Origin: Comamonadaceae bacterium
GTDB lineage: Bacteria; Pseudomonadota; Gammaproteobacteria; Burkholderiales; Burkholderiaceae_C
DNA: 64,000 bases
Assembly (NCBI GenBank): GCA_947375135.1
Contig: CANCER010000003.1
Coordinates: 62,001 to 126,000, forward strand
Direction of reading: 5' to 3'
A program made the translations under genes and the position numbers. The notes beneath the pieces are model-generated. The model searched no databases, was not told the DNA's origin, and was given only the letters and a program-made list of their open reading frames with translations. Of the stretch, positions 50,877-60,189 are shown in pieces (the first letter of the stretch is position 1; each line of letters starts with the position of its first letter).

Positions 50877-51417
50877 CCGGGCGTCCCGTCTTCAGGCTGG
50901 GCACGGCACGCAAGGCAGCCAGAAAGCCCGCATCGCTCAGGGCGGCCAGGGCTTTGATGCCTGCGCGGATCAGTTCGGTTTTCTTGACGTGTGCGGCGAG
51001 CTTGCCGGCGCGCAGCTTCATGTCATCCAGAACCATGTACTCGGTCTTGGGAATGGAGATGCTGTCGCGCACCATCTTGATCTTCTTTTCTTTGGCAGGC
51101 TTTGTTGCAGCTTCAGCCGCTGGCTTGGCTGCTACTTTTGCTGCGTTCTTGACGGCTGGTTTGGCACTGGCCTTGACGCTTGGTTTGGCTGCGGGCTTTG
51201 CACTGGCCTTGGCGTCGGGTGTTGCAGGCACGGCCTTCTTTTCCGCTACGGCGGCGGGCTTCTTGGCAGGCGCAGCCTCTTTCTTTGCTGCGGGCTTGGC
51301 CGAAGCTTTCGCGGCCGGTTTGGCCGCAGCCTTGCTCACAGCCACTGGCACAGCGGCAGGTGCTGCAGCAGGTGCGGCGCTGGCGGGGGCTTCGGTGGTA
51401 ATGGCGCTGTCTTGCAT
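50863..51417 (-). CDS. Histone-H1/AlgP-like repeat protein with C-terminal domain
   Basis: The protein (184 residues) has a long Ala/Lys/Pro-rich low-complexity region of KPAAK-type repeats (about 25-108), similar to H1-like or AlgP proteins. A conserved C-terminal block (KMVRDSISIPKTEYMVLDDMK, then VKKTELIRAGIKAL) could fold as a ribbon-helix-helix-like DNA-binding unit. A nucleoid-associated or phasin-like role is possible; the lysine repeats favour DNA. It overlaps the plcP 3' end by 14 bp. An AT-rich inverted repeat lies just upstream. Confidence 0.75.
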   Translation of the reverse strand: MQDSAITTEAPASAAPAAAPAAVPVAVSKAAAKPAAKASAKPAAKKEAAPAKKPAAVAEKKAVPATPDAKASAKPAAKPSVKASAKPAVKNAAKVAAKPAAEAATKPAKEKKIKMVRDSISIPKTEYMVLDDMKLRAGKLAAHVKKTELIRAGIKALAALSDAGFLAALRAVPSLKTGRPAKSE

Positions 51418-51435
51418 AGAGGTGTTCCTGTTGTT

Positions 51436-51462
51436 AAACGATTTGTATAGTTTATATCGTTT
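51436..51462. promoter_or_regulatory. AT-rich inverted repeat upstream of H1-like gene
   Basis: Arms AAACGAT and ATCGTTT (7 bp, perfect) are separated by 13 bases, 19 bp before the start at 51417. Shares the ACGAT-ATCGT half-sites with the palindrome at 41934. Confidence 0.35.
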
Positions 51463-51496
51463 TTTAAATCAGGTGTCGTAAAAAGCAAATGACCAT

Positions 51497-51540
51497 GCAA
51501 GAGGGCCGGTGGTGAACGCTGTCACCGCCGGCCCTCTTGC
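51497..51540 (-). terminator. Large hairpin after phoA
   Basis: 19-bp arms (51497-51515 and 51522-51540) around a 6-base loop, with a single G-T pair. It follows the phoA stop by 17 bp on the minus strand, and a T5 run comes 13 bases later. Confidence 0.75.
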
Positions 51541-51556
51541 AGTGGTGCAGCCGGGG

Positions 51557-53608
51557 TTACTTCTTTGCCGGGCGCTTGCTGGCGAAGATGTCTGCCGGCA
51601 GCACCACGCCATTGGCGGCCTGTGCCAGCTTGAAGAACACGTCGGTGTTGTCCTGCACACCGGTAAAGCTCCAGGCACCGGGGCCGAAGGCCGACAGGGG
51701 GATGTCGGTGGCCGTGTGCACGGCGCTGTCGCCCGGCACCTGGCCGGTCACCAGGAACTTGCCTTCGGCATCACGCGCCATGGGGCCTGCCGGGTAGACG
51801 GACAGCGGCTCCTTCTTCACGAAGGGCTGCTGGCTGTCTTGCAGGGGGCGCTCGTTGGTGCGCCAATCTTCATAGCGGTCGGAATTGGCGCCGTAGCCCA
51901 CCAGGATGCGGTAATCAATGTCGGTGGTTTCGGGGTAGCCGTCGGCTGTCATTTTGTATTTGGGAAAGCCGGCCTGCTCGTAAATGCCCACCACCTTGTC
52001 GCGGATGTTGGCACTGCCGCCTTCGCGCACCAGTTCCTGCAGGCGTGCGTCGGTCACGCGCGAGCCGCCGATCAACGCCGCACCCGAACATTCGTGGTCG
52101 GCGGTGACGATCACCAGCGTGTCGCCGCGCTTGCGGGCAAATTCCTGCACACGGGCAATGGCGCGGTCAAACTCGATGGTGTCGAGCAACCAGCGCTCGG
52201 TGTCCATGTTGTGCGCCTGCTTGTCAATCGATGCACCTTCGACCATCAGCACAAAACCCTTGGGCTGCTTGTTCAGCACGGCCAGGGCTTTGTCGGTCAT
52301 CTCGTCGAGCATGGGCTGGTCGGGCAGGCCGTAGTCGTCGACCACGCGGCCGGTGATGCCACGGGCCTTGTTGCGCCGGCCATCAATCTTGTCCAGCGCC
52401 ACGTTCATGTTCGAATGGGCAAACAGGCCCAGCAGTTTGTCGGTCTTGGCCGGGTTGAGGCTGTCTAGCGTGGTTTTGTCGGCGGTGTAGCTGAAGCCGG
52501 CACTCTGAAACTCAGCCAGCAGATCACGCTCCTTGTCCATGGCACCGGGGGCTGCGCCCCAGCGTTTCACGATCTCGCTGGTGTGCAAGTCGGTGGCAGA
52601 GAAGGCGTAGTCGGTTTTGTCGCCACGCGCAGAGCCGGGGGTGGTGGCCGGCACAAACCATTTGCGCCCGCCACCCATCAGCACCGTCAGGCCGGTGAGT
52701 GTGCGGTCGTCCAGAAACTGGTCGACGATGCCGGTGCCGGCACCGCGGCTGCTGGTGTGCACGGCGTTGCCCGCAGGGGTGGCGTCAAACACATCGGCGG
52801 TGGTCACCAGGCCCAGGGCCTTGCCCTGGGTGCGGTGCAGGTATTCGCTCAGGTACTCGATGCGGGGGTTGTCAAAGGGCTCGGTGGTGTCGTCGGGGAA
52901 CACGCCTTCTTCATTGTTGTTGTTCTTGTTGCCCGAGACATAGCTGGTCATGCCGGGGGCCGAGTCGGTCACCACGGAGTTGAGCGAGGCGGTCTTCACC
53001 ATGCCGGTGACGGGGAAGGTGTCCATGGCCAGTGGTGTGATGGTCTTGCCCTGGGCATAGCCACCGGCCACGATGCGCGCGCCGGTGCGCTGTGCCGCGC
53101 CCATGCCGTCGCCCAGCATGATGATGATGTTCTTGACCTTCTGGCCGCCGGCCAGCAGCGGCACGACTTCGAAATTGCCGGTGGCGCTTACGGTCTGGCC
53201 GTCGCTTTGTGTGGCCGTCACGGTCATGGTGTGAATGCCGGGCTGGGCGGCACTGACGGCGCGCACGGTGGCAATGCTGGCATTGACCGGCACGGTGCTC
53301 AGGCAGCCCGTGGCGCAGCTGCGCAGGGCCACGGTGGCGTCCACGGTTTTGCCGTCGATGGCAAAGCGGGCTCCGGTAATGGTTTTGGCGGCGTCGTCTG
53401 CACGCACGGTGGCCTGCAGGTCAAAACGCTGGCCCGGCAGAAAGCGGGCAATCACCGGCGCGGCGTTGCCGCTGGCGAACAGTTCGCTAGGCGGTGTCAG
53501 ACGGCTGACCGTGGGTGCGGCGATCGCGCTGGCAGAGGCCAGGCCCAGCAGGGCGGCCGTTGCGACCAGCGAAAGCTGGTGGCGTTTCAAAGAGGTGGGG
53601 TGTGTCAT
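51557..53608 (-). CDS. phoA: Alkaline phosphatase PhoA
   Basis: From ATG 53608 the protein has 683 residues: a signal peptide (1-30), an extra N-terminal Ig-like domain (about 32-150), then the phosphatase domain. Metal and catalytic sites are GDGMG (166-170), the nucleophile Ser in TDSAPGM (214-220) and TADHECSG. It releases Pi from phosphomonoesters in the periplasm. E. coli PhoA is 471 residues; the surplus is the N-terminal domain and insertions, including an Asn-rich loop (KNNNNEEG). Last gene of the fasciclin-olsA-secreted unknown-phoA operon. Confidence 0.93.
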   Translation of the reverse strand: MTHPTSLKRHQLSLVATAALLGLASASAIAAPTVSRLTPPSELFASGNAAPVIARFLPGQRFDLQATVRADDAAKTITGARFAIDGKTVDATVALRSCATGCLSTVPVNASIATVRAVSAAQPGIHTMTVTATQSDGQTVSATGNFEVVPLLAGGQKVKNIIIMLGDGMGAAQRTGARIVAGGYAQGKTITPLAMDTFPVTGMVKTASLNSVVTDSAPGMTSYVSGNKNNNNEEGVFPDDTTEPFDNPRIEYLSEYLHRTQGKALGLVTTADVFDATPAGNAVHTSSRGAGTGIVDQFLDDRTLTGLTVLMGGGRKWFVPATTPGSARGDKTDYAFSATDLHTSEIVKRWGAAPGAMDKERDLLAEFQSAGFSYTADKTTLDSLNPAKTDKLLGLFAHSNMNVALDKIDGRRNKARGITGRVVDDYGLPDQPMLDEMTDKALAVLNKQPKGFVLMVEGASIDKQAHNMDTERWLLDTIEFDRAIARVQEFARKRGDTLVIVTADHECSGAALIGGSRVTDARLQELVREGGSANIRDKVVGIYEQAGFPKYKMTADGYPETTDIDYRILVGYGANSDRYEDWRTNERPLQDSQQPFVKKEPLSVYPAGPMARDAEGKFLVTGQVPGDSAVHTATDIPLSAFGPGAWSFTGVQDNTDVFFKLAQAANGVVLPADIFASKRPAKK

Positions 53609-53633
53609 GGTGTTGCCGGTTGGGGAAAACAGA

Positions 53634-54203
53634 TCAGTGAACGTGTTGCAGGGAGTGCAGGTAATTGGTGACTTCAAAGGCATTCATGCCGCGCGTGGCT
53701 TCAGGTTGCAGTTGCAGCCGCACCCAGGAGACGCGGCCGTCGTTCTCTTCCAGGCGGCCGACATGCAGCACGCCGGTCAGCTCCATCAGGCCGCGCTGGT
53801 AGGGCACAGCGAAGTCCTGTTGTTCGGGGTCCAGGTAGACCATGGCCCAGGCTGCGGGCAGGTCGTCGGCGTCGCCATCGGCGTGCTCGCTCATGCGCAC
53901 CGGGCGGGGTGTGAACAGGAAGTGGCCCAGCAGGGGGCGCTCCTGCTGCACCATGTAGCCGGTCAGGCGCACGGTCCGGCCGTCGGCCTGCAGCAGCGCG
54001 GGCGTCATCTCGGCGCCTTTGCTGCCCATGGGGAGTTTGAAAAAGTCTGCAAAGCGCAGCAGGGGCACAGCAGGCACGCTGGTGGCTGGCAAAGGTGTGG
54101 CGGGTGCATCCTGCGCCAGCGCGGGCCAGGCCGTCGCGACCCACAGCAGGGCGCAAAGCCAGAGGGCGGCGGGCCGCAGGGCCTGTGCAAAATCAGGTTT
54201 CAT
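53634..54203 (-). CDS. Periplasmic protein of unknown function
   Basis: From ATG 54203 the protein has 189 residues with a signal peptide (about 1-32, ends ALAQ). The mature part has a beta-rich segment, RTVRLTGYMVQQE then GHFLFTPRP, which recalls OB-like domains of the DUF3299 type but without their conserved cysteines. It overlaps the end of olsA by 11 bp and precedes phoA by 25 bp, so it is probably translated with both. It may aid phosphatase or metal handling (inference). Confidence 0.65.
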   Translation of the reverse strand: MKPDFAQALRPAALWLCALLWVATAWPALAQDAPATPLPATSVPAVPLLRFADFFKLPMGSKGAEMTPALLQADGRTVRLTGYMVQQERPLLGHFLFTPRPVRMSEHADGDADDLPAAWAMVYLDPEQQDFAVPYQRGLMELTGVLHVGRLEENDGRVSWVRLQLQPEATRGMNAFEVTNYLHSLQHVH

Positions 54204-54963
54204 GGGCAGGTGTAAAAAGGTGTGCGTGAATTTTCTGGTGCGCATGCAGTGCCAGCGATTTGCGCGTGTGGCCCTGCACCGAAAGGCAGTCGCCGATATG
54301 CACCCTGGCCTGGATGGTGGAAGTGGCCATGACGTCTTTGAGCGACGCCATCAGCGTCATGTCATCAATGAAATGCGCGGCCGCAGCGGCCTGGCCGGTG
54401 ACGGTGTCGATGTACTGCAGGCTGAGCAACTGCACCGGTGCCTGCGCCCGGATGGCGCTCTCGAAAATATTGGCGTGAAAGTCGCCCAAGCTGCTGCCAT
54501 TGCTGCTGGTGCCCTCGGGAAACACCACCACGGCATAGCCCTGCGCAATCGCAGCGGCGGTGTCTTCCACCATGGAGCGCGCCGAGCGCGGTGAGGCGCG
54601 GTCTACAAAAATGGTGGCGCAGGCCTGGGCCAGGTAGCCCACCACCGGCCAGCGCCGTACCTCGGTCTTGGCCACAAAGCTGCCCGGCATGAGCGACTGC
54701 AGGACCAGGATATCCAGCCAGGACAAGTGGTTGGACACCACCAGCCCGGCAAAGTCGGCCTGCGGCAGTTGGTTGCTCTGGACTTCGATCTCCAGAATGG
54801 CCAGCAGTTGGCGGGCCCAGCGCTGGATCGCCTGCAGCCTTTGCGCCTTGTTCCATCCCGGAAAACGCAGCGAGACGGTCCAGGCACCACGGCCGAACTG
54901 CAGGGCGATGCCCGTCAGTTTGACCAGCCTGGAGCGGCGCGTAGCGCCTATGACCGTTGGCAT
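54193..54963 (-). CDS. olsA: OlsA/PlsC-type O-acyltransferase
   Basis: The protein (256 residues) has the acyltransferase H-x4-D box as SNHLSWLD (77-84) and the substrate loop FPEGTSSNG (148-156), plus an N-terminal hydrophobic anchor. PlsC-like enzymes acylate lysophosphatidate; OlsA acylates lyso-ornithine lipid to finish ornithine lipid. The pattern FVAKTEVRRWPVVGYLA fits either. The PhoB-controlled operon and olsB nearby favour OlsA (inference). It follows the fasciclin gene by 25 bp. Confidence 0.8.
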   Translation of the reverse strand: MPTVIGATRRSRLVKLTGIALQFGRGAWTVSLRFPGWNKAQRLQAIQRWARQLLAILEIEVQSNQLPQADFAGLVVSNHLSWLDILVLQSLMPGSFVAKTEVRRWPVVGYLAQACATIFVDRASPRSARSMVEDTAAAIAQGYAVVVFPEGTSSNGSSLGDFHANIFESAIRAQAPVQLLSLQYIDTVTGQAAAAAHFIDDMTLMASLKDVMATSTIQARVHIGDCLSVQGHTRKSLALHAHQKIHAHLFTPAHET

Positions 54964-54988
54964 GGCGACAGCGCGCGGCGCTTGGCGA

Positions 54989-55498
54989 TTACTTCTTGGC
55001 CGGGGGGATCAGCACGGTGTCAATGATGTGCACCACACCGTTGCTGGCCGCGATGTCGGCGGTGGTCACAAAGGCGCTTTCAACGGTCACAAACTCACCG
55101 GCCTTGGAGAGTTCCAGGTGGGCGCCGTTCAGGCTGGTCACCTTGGAGTTCTTGACATCAGCTGCCATGGATTTGCCGGCTACCACGTGGTAGGTCAGCA
55201 CTTCCTTGAGCTTTTCGGGGTGCTTGGCCAGGTCTTCCAGGGTCTTGGCGGGCACTGCCTTGAAGGCTTCATTGCTGGGGGCGAACACGGTGAAAGGGCC
55301 GGCTGCGTTGAGCGCATCGTTCAAGCCGACGCTGGTGATCAGGCCGCTCAGGGTGCTGAGTGTGGGCGTTTTGGCAATCGTGGCGGTCACAGTAACCGGT
55401 GCGGACACGGTGGCGCAACCGGAGATCAGTGCGGCAACAGACAGGGCGGCGCTGGCCATCAGGCTGCGGCGGTTCAGGGCGAATGAGGGGTTCGACAT
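54989..55498 (-). CDS. Fasciclin-domain lipoprotein
   Basis: From ATG 55498 the protein has 169 residues: a lipobox-like LISGC near residue 28 and one fasciclin (FAS1) domain with the typical FTVFAPSNEAF and VLTYHVVAGK motifs and a C-terminal NGVVHIIDTVL. FAS1 domains mediate surface adhesion or protein contacts; the bacterial role is often unknown. It is the first gene after a clean PhoB-like box and is divergent from pstS, so it should be induced with phoA. Confidence 0.88.
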   Translation of the reverse strand: MSNPSFALNRRSLMASAALSVAALISGCATVSAPVTVTATIAKTPTLSTLSGLITSVGLNDALNAAGPFTVFAPSNEAFKAVPAKTLEDLAKHPEKLKEVLTYHVVAGKSMAADVKNSKVTSLNGAHLELSKAGEFVTVESAFVTTADIAASNGVVHIIDTVLIPPAKK

Positions 55499-55536
55499 CG
55501 AAGTGACTCCAGTTAAAAGCCTAGAGCGTAAAAAGC

Positions 55537-55558
55537 TTATGTGACAAAGTTGTGTCAA
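55537..55558 (-). promoter_or_regulatory. Candidate PhoB box for fasciclin-olsA-phoA operon
   Basis: Minus-strand TTGACAC and TTGTCAC units spaced 11 bp, ending 38 bp before the start at 55498. Confidence 0.75.
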
Positions 55559-55616
55559 TTGGCTGGATTTTTCATGACAAAAGAAAAATCTTGGCGCCAA
55601 GCTGCTAAGGTCAGCT

Positions 55617-55638
55617 TTGTCATATCGCTGTCACAAAA
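55617..55638 (+). promoter_or_regulatory. PhoB box before pstS
   Basis: Plus-strand TTGTCAT and CTGTCAC units spaced 11 bp, 46 bp before pstS. pst operons are classical PhoB targets, which makes this the best-supported box and the reference for the others. Confidence 0.88.
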
Positions 55639-55684
55639 AGTTCTTAGAGTTCAGGGGTTACTTCATACCCATAGAGGCTTATCC

Positions 55685-56725
55685 ATGAAAACGTCGTTCC
55701 GTCTTTCCCTGCTGGCCCTTGCTGCCGCCACATTCAGTTTCACGGGTGCGGTCAGCGCCCAGGAAATCACCGGCGCCGGCGCCAGCTTCCCCGCACCCAT
55801 CTACGCCAAGTGGGCTTCCGACTACAACAAGGCCACGGGCGTCAAGGTCAACTACCAGTCCATCGGCTCCGGTGGCGGCATCAAGCAGATCGACTCCAAG
55901 ACCGTGGACTTTGGTGCTTCCGACATGCCCCTGACTGACGACGTGCTCAAGTCCAAGGGCGAAGTGCAGTTCCCCACCGTGATTGGCGGCGTGGTGCCGG
56001 TGATCAACGTCAAGGGCATTGAGCCCGGACAACTGAAATTGACCGGCCAGCTGCTGGGCGACATCTTCCTGGGCAAGATTGCCAAGTGGAATGATCCCGC
56101 CATCAAGGCCCTGAACCCCACCCTGGCACTGCCTGATACGGCAATCGCGCCTGTGCGCCGCGCCGATGGTTCGGGTACCACCTTCATCTTCACCAACTAC
56201 CTGAGCAAGGTAAACGCCGAGTGGAAGTCCAAAGTGGGCGAGGGCACGGCGGTGAACTGGCCCGTGGGCGCTGGCGGCAAGGGCAACGAAGGCGTGTCCG
56301 CCTTTGTGAACCGTTTGCCCAATTCGATTGGCTACGTGGAATATTCCTACGTCAAGCAAAACAAGATGAACTTCGCCATCATGCAAAACGCAGCCGGTGT
56401 GTTCGTCAAGCCGGAAGACGACGCCTTCAAGGCTGCAGCGGCCGGTGCTGACTGGAACAAGACCTTCTTCCAGATCCTGACCAACCAGTCCGGCAAGGAC
56501 GCATGGCCCATCAGCGGCGCCACCTTCATCCTGATGCACGCCAAGCAGGACAAGCCCGCCAACGGCACCGAAGTGCTGAAGTTCTTCAACTGGGCCTACA
56601 CCAATGGCGCCAAGACCGCAGCTGACCTGGACTACGTGCCCCTGCCCGCATCGGTGGTTGCTTTGATCCAGAAGTCCTGGGGCGAGATCAAGGACACCGG
56701 CGGTAAATCCATCGCGTTCAAGTAA
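55685..56725 (+). CDS. pstS: Phosphate-binding periplasmic protein PstS
   Basis: From ATG 55685 the protein has 346 residues with a signal peptide (ends AVSAQ). The Pi-binding loops are clear: GAGASFPAPIY, SIGSGGGIKQI and RADGSGTTFIF. It binds inorganic phosphate with high affinity and delivers it to PstCA. An upstream frame in phase would cross the PhoB box, so 55685 is the start. Confidence 0.97.
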   Translation: MKTSFRLSLLALAAATFSFTGAVSAQEITGAGASFPAPIYAKWASDYNKATGVKVNYQSIGSGGGIKQIDSKTVDFGASDMPLTDDVLKSKGEVQFPTVIGGVVPVINVKGIEPGQLKLTGQLLGDIFLGKIAKWNDPAIKALNPTLALPDTAIAPVRRADGSGTTFIFTNYLSKVNAEWKSKVGEGTAVNWPVGAGGKGNEGVSAFVNRLPNSIGYVEYSYVKQNKMNFAIMQNAAGVFVKPEDDAFKAAAAGADWNKTFFQILTNQSGKDAWPISGATFILMHAKQDKPANGTEVLKFFNWAYTNGAKTAADLDYVPLPASVVALIQKSWGEIKDTGGKSIAFK

Positions 56726-56746
56726 TTGAGCAAACAGGGCTTCCCC

Positions 56747-57769
56747 ATGTCTACCACTCTTGCGCATGGGGAATCCCCGGCCACTTCGACACCAAAGGCG
56801 CGTGCCATGACACCTACTCCTGCACCAAGAGCCCGTTCCGGGCCCCTGGCCGACCGACTCTTTGGGCTTGCTGCCAAGGGTGCGGCCATCTTTACCTTGG
56901 GTCTGCTGCTGGCGATATTGACCTCGCTCACCATCAGCGCCTGGCCAGCCATTGCCAAATACGGCCTGGGCTTTCTCACCAGCACAGCCTGGGACCCGGT
57001 GCAGGAAGAGTTTGGCGGCCTGGTGATGATTTACGGCACGCTGGCCACCTCCATCATTGCGCTGCTGATCGCCGTGCCGGTGAGCTTTGGCATTGCGTTG
57101 TTTCTGACCGAGCTGTCTCCGTCCTGGCTGAAACGCCCGCTGGGCACGGCCATTGAATTGCTGGCAGCCATTCCTTCCATCGTGTACGGCATGTGGGGCC
57201 TGCTGGTGTTCGGCCCGGTGCTGGCCGAGTATGTGCAAACCCCGCTGCAAGCCGCCTTCACCGGCGTGCCCTACCTGGGCGCCTTTGTCTCCGGCCCGCC
57301 GGTGGGTATCGGCATTTTGTCGGCCGGCATCATCCTGGCCATCATGATCATCCCGTTCATCTCGGCCGTGATGCGCGATGTGTTTGAAGTCACGCCCCCG
57401 ATGTTGAAAGAATCGGCCTACGGACTGGGTGCCACCACCTGGGAAGTGGTCTACAAGATCGTGTTGCCGTTCACCAAGACCGGCGTCATCGGCGGCATCA
57501 TGCTGGGCCTGGGCCGTGCCATTGGCGAGACCATGGCCGTGACCTTTGTGATCGGTAACTTCAACCAGCTCGATTCGCTCAGCCTGTTCCAGGCTGCCAA
57601 CAGCATCACCTCGGCTCTGGCCAATGAGTTTGCTGAGGCCGGTGAAGGCCTGCACCAGGCAGCCTTGATGTACCTGGGTCTGGTGTTGTTCTTTATTACT
57701 TTCGTCATCCTGTCCCTGTCCAAACTCCTGTTGGCGCAGTTGCGCAAGGGTGAGGGCGCCAAATCATGA
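56747..57769 (+). CDS. pstC: Phosphate ABC transporter permease PstC
   Basis: The 340-residue protein has about six to seven helices after a 40-residue cytoplasmic tail, with [17 protein letters not shown] and the EAA-like loop [20 protein letters not shown]. It forms the pore with PstA. It starts 21 bp after pstS. Confidence 0.97.
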   Translation: MSTTLAHGESPATSTPKARAMTPTPAPRARSGPLADRLFGLAAKGAAIFTLGLLLAILTSLTISAWPAIAKYGLGFLTSTAWDPVQEEFGGLVMIYGTLATSIIALLIAVPVSFGIALFLTELSPSWLKRPLGTAIELLAAIPSIVYGMWGLLVFGPVLAEYVQTPLQAAFTGVPYLGAFVSGPPVGIGILSAGIILAIMIIPFISAVMRDVFEVTPPMLKESAYGLGATTWEVVYKIVLPFTKTGVIGGIMLGLGRAIGETMAVTFVIGNFNQLDSLSLFQAANSITSALANEFAEAGEGLHQAALMYLGLVLFFITFVILSLSKLLLAQLRKGEGAKS

Positions 57770-58629
57770 TTACCCCTGAACTGCAAGCCATGCGCGCGGC
57801 CATGTTTGCCAAGCGCAACCGCATCAACATCCTGGCCACCACCCTGGCCCTGTCTGCCATGGCCTTCGGCCTGTTCTGGCTGGCCTGGATTCTGTTTGAA
57901 ACGATTCGCCAGGGCTTTGCCGGCCTGACGATTGCCACGCTCACGCAAATGACCCCCGGCCCCAATGAAGATGGTGGTCTGGCCAATGCGATTTACGGCT
58001 CCATCCTGATGGTGCTGTTGGCCACCTTCGTCGGTACCCCCATCGGCGTCATGGCCGGCATTTACCTGGCCGAGTTCGAACCCAAGGGCTGGTTGGCCAG
58101 CGTCACGCGCTTTGTCAACGACATCCTGTTGTCGGCGCCCTCCATCGTGATCGGCCTGTTTGTCTATGCCGTGGTGGTGCACCCCTTGCACTCCTTCTCG
58201 GCCATTGCCGGTGTGGTGGCATTGGCGCTGATCGTGATTCCGGTGGTCATCCGCACCACCGAGAACATGCTGCAATTGGTGCCTGCCGGCCTGCGCGAAG
58301 CCGCCTACGCCCTCGGTGCGCCGAAGTGGAAGGTGATTCTGAGCATCACGCTCAAGGCCGCACGCACCGGTGTCATCACTGGCATTTTGCTGGCTGTGGC
58401 GCGCATCTCGGGCGAGACCGCACCCCTGCTGTTTACGGCGCTCTCCAACCAGTTCTGGACCTCCAGCCTGAACCAGCCGATGGCCAGCCTGCCGGTCACC
58501 ATCTTCAAGTTCGCCATGAGCCCGTACGAAAACTGGCAAAAGCTGGCCTGGGCCGGCGTCTTCCTGATCACGCTGGCAGTGCTGGCACTCAATGTCGCAG
58601 CCCGGGTTTTGACCCGCGCCAAACACTAA
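57766..58629 (+). CDS. pstA: Phosphate ABC transporter permease PstA
   Basis: The 287-residue protein has six helices and the PstA-type loop [19 protein letters not shown]. Its ATG overlaps the pstC stop (ATGA), so the two permeases are translated together in balance. Confidence 0.97.
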   Translation: MITPELQAMRAAMFAKRNRINILATTLALSAMAFGLFWLAWILFETIRQGFAGLTIATLTQMTPGPNEDGGLANAIYGSILMVLLATFVGTPIGVMAGIYLAEFEPKGWLASVTRFVNDILLSAPSIVIGLFVYAVVVHPLHSFSAIAGVVALALIVIPVVIRTTENMLQLVPAGLREAAYALGAPKWKVILSITLKAARTGVITGILLAVARISGETAPLLFTALSNQFWTSSLNQPMASLPVTIFKFAMSPYENWQKLAWAGVFLITLAVLALNVAARVLTRAKH

Positions 58630-58654
58630 GCTTTTTTAAAGAATACAAATCGCC

Positions 58655-59431
58655 ATGCCAGTCACACCTGTTGTCGAAAAAACCAAGATTTCCGTCAAAG
58701 ACCTCAACTTCTTTTACGGCAAGTTCCACGCCTTGAAGGGCATCAACCTCGAAATCCCCGAGAACAAGGTCACCGCCTTCATCGGCCCGTCGGGCTGCGG
58801 CAAGTCCACGCTGTTGCGCGTGTTCAACCGCATGTTTGAGCTCTACCCCGAGCAGCGCGCCGAAGGCCAGATCCTGTTGGACGGCGAGAACCTGCTCACC
58901 AGCAAGGAAGATGTGGCGCTCTTGCGCGCCAAGGTCGGCATGGTGTTTCAGAAGCCCACGCCGTTCCCCATGTCCATCTACGACAACATCGCCTTTGGTG
59001 TGAAGCTGTTCGAGAAGCTCAACACCACCGACATGGAAGAACGTGTCGAATGGGCGCTGCGCAAATCGGCCCTGTGGGGCGAGGTGAAAGACAAGCTGCA
59101 CCAAAGCGGCAGCAGTCTCTCCGGTGGTCAGCAGCAGCGCCTGTGCATTGCACGCGGCATTGCCATCAAGCCCGAAGTGCTGTTGCTTGACGAGCCCTGC
59201 TCGGCGCTGGACCCTATTTCTACCGCCAAGGTGGAAGAGCTGATTGTGGAACTGAAGGCAGACTACACCGTGGTCATCGTGACCCACAATATGCAGCAGG
59301 CTGCGCGCTGCAGCGACTACACGGCCTATATGTACCTGGGCGATTTGATGGAATTCGGCTCCACCGAGCAGATGTTCTTCAAACCCACACGCAAAGAAAC
59401 CGAAGACTACATCACCGGCCGTTTCGGCTGA
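58655..59431 (+). CDS. pstB: Phosphate ABC transporter ATPase PstB
   Basis: The 258-residue protein has Walker [10 protein letters not shown], signature LSGGQQQR and Walker [13 protein letters not shown]. The [18 protein letters not shown] segment is diagnostic of PstB. It powers high-affinity phosphate import. Confidence 0.98.
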   Translation: MPVTPVVEKTKISVKDLNFFYGKFHALKGINLEIPENKVTAFIGPSGCGKSTLLRVFNRMFELYPEQRAEGQILLDGENLLTSKEDVALLRAKVGMVFQKPTPFPMSIYDNIAFGVKLFEKLNTTDMEERVEWALRKSALWGEVKDKLHQSGSSLSGGQQQRLCIARGIAIKPEVLLLDEPCSALDPISTAKVEELIVELKADYTVVIVTHNMQQAARCSDYTAYMYLGDLMEFGSTEQMFFKPTRKETEDYITGRFG

Positions 59432-59456
59432 TCCCGCGTTGAAACCAGGAAGCACC

Positions 59457-60158
59457 ATGCCCGACAAACATTTATCCACCCAATTCGACAACGAACTGAC
59501 TTCCCTCTCCAGCCAGGTGATGGAAATGGGCGGTCTGGTCGAATCCCAGATCCGCCAGGCCATCTACTCGCTGGCGCAGTTCAATATGGAAGCCGCCGAA
59601 CAGGTTTCGGCCAATGAGCCACGCGTCAACAGCATGGAAATCGACATCGACCATGCGCTCTCCAGCATCATTGCGCGGCGCCAGCCCACCGCACGCGATC
59701 TGCGTTTGCTGATTGCCATCTCCAAGACCACCGCCAATCTGGAGCGCGTGGGCGACGAGGCTGAAAAGATTGCCCGCATGGTGCGCTCCATCATCCAAAG
59801 CGGCGCACCGCGCTCGCTGCCTTCGCTGGAACTGCGCGTGGCGGCAGACCTGGCATCGGGCCTCTTGAACAAGGCACTGGACGCCTTTGCCCGTCTGGAC
59901 GTGACCGCTGCGGTGGCCATCCTGAAAGAGGACGACCTGATTGACCAGGAGTTCGATGGCTTTGTGCGCAAGCTCGTGACCTACATGATGGAAGACCCGC
60001 GCACCATCTCGCCCAGCCTGGACCTGTTGTTCCTGGCCAAGGCGATCGAGCGCATCGGGGACCACGCCAAGAACATTGCCGAGTTCATCATCTATGTGGT
60101 CAAGGGCGAAGATGTGCGCCACGCCACCATGGAAAAAATTGAGTCGGTTGTGAGATGA
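59457..60158 (+). CDS. phoU: Phosphate signalling protein PhoU
   Basis: From ATG 59457 the protein has 233 residues, two three-helix bundles each with an ERVGDEAEKIA or ERIGDHAKNIAEF metal-binding signature. PhoU links the Pst transporter state to PhoR and restrains it when phosphate is plentiful. A TTG at 59439 is in frame, but the ATG with CCAGGA upstream fits better. Confidence 0.97.
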   Translation: MPDKHLSTQFDNELTSLSSQVMEMGGLVESQIRQAIYSLAQFNMEAAEQVSANEPRVNSMEIDIDHALSSIIARRQPTARDLRLLIAISKTTANLERVGDEAEKIARMVRSIIQSGAPRSLPSLELRVAADLASGLLNKALDAFARLDVTAAVAILKEDDLIDQEFDGFVRKLVTYMMEDPRTISPSLDLLFLAKAIERIGDHAKNIAEFIIYVVKGEDVRHATMEKIESVVR

Positions 60159-60189
60159 GCCTCACCCGGGCTTGCCAGAAAGTAGTTCT

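Noticed and set aside
50863..51417. Repetitive KPAAK-coding DNA as a possible CRISPR or satellite array
   Set aside because: The repeats are in-frame codons of a lysine/alanine-rich protein, irregular in spacing and without spacers.
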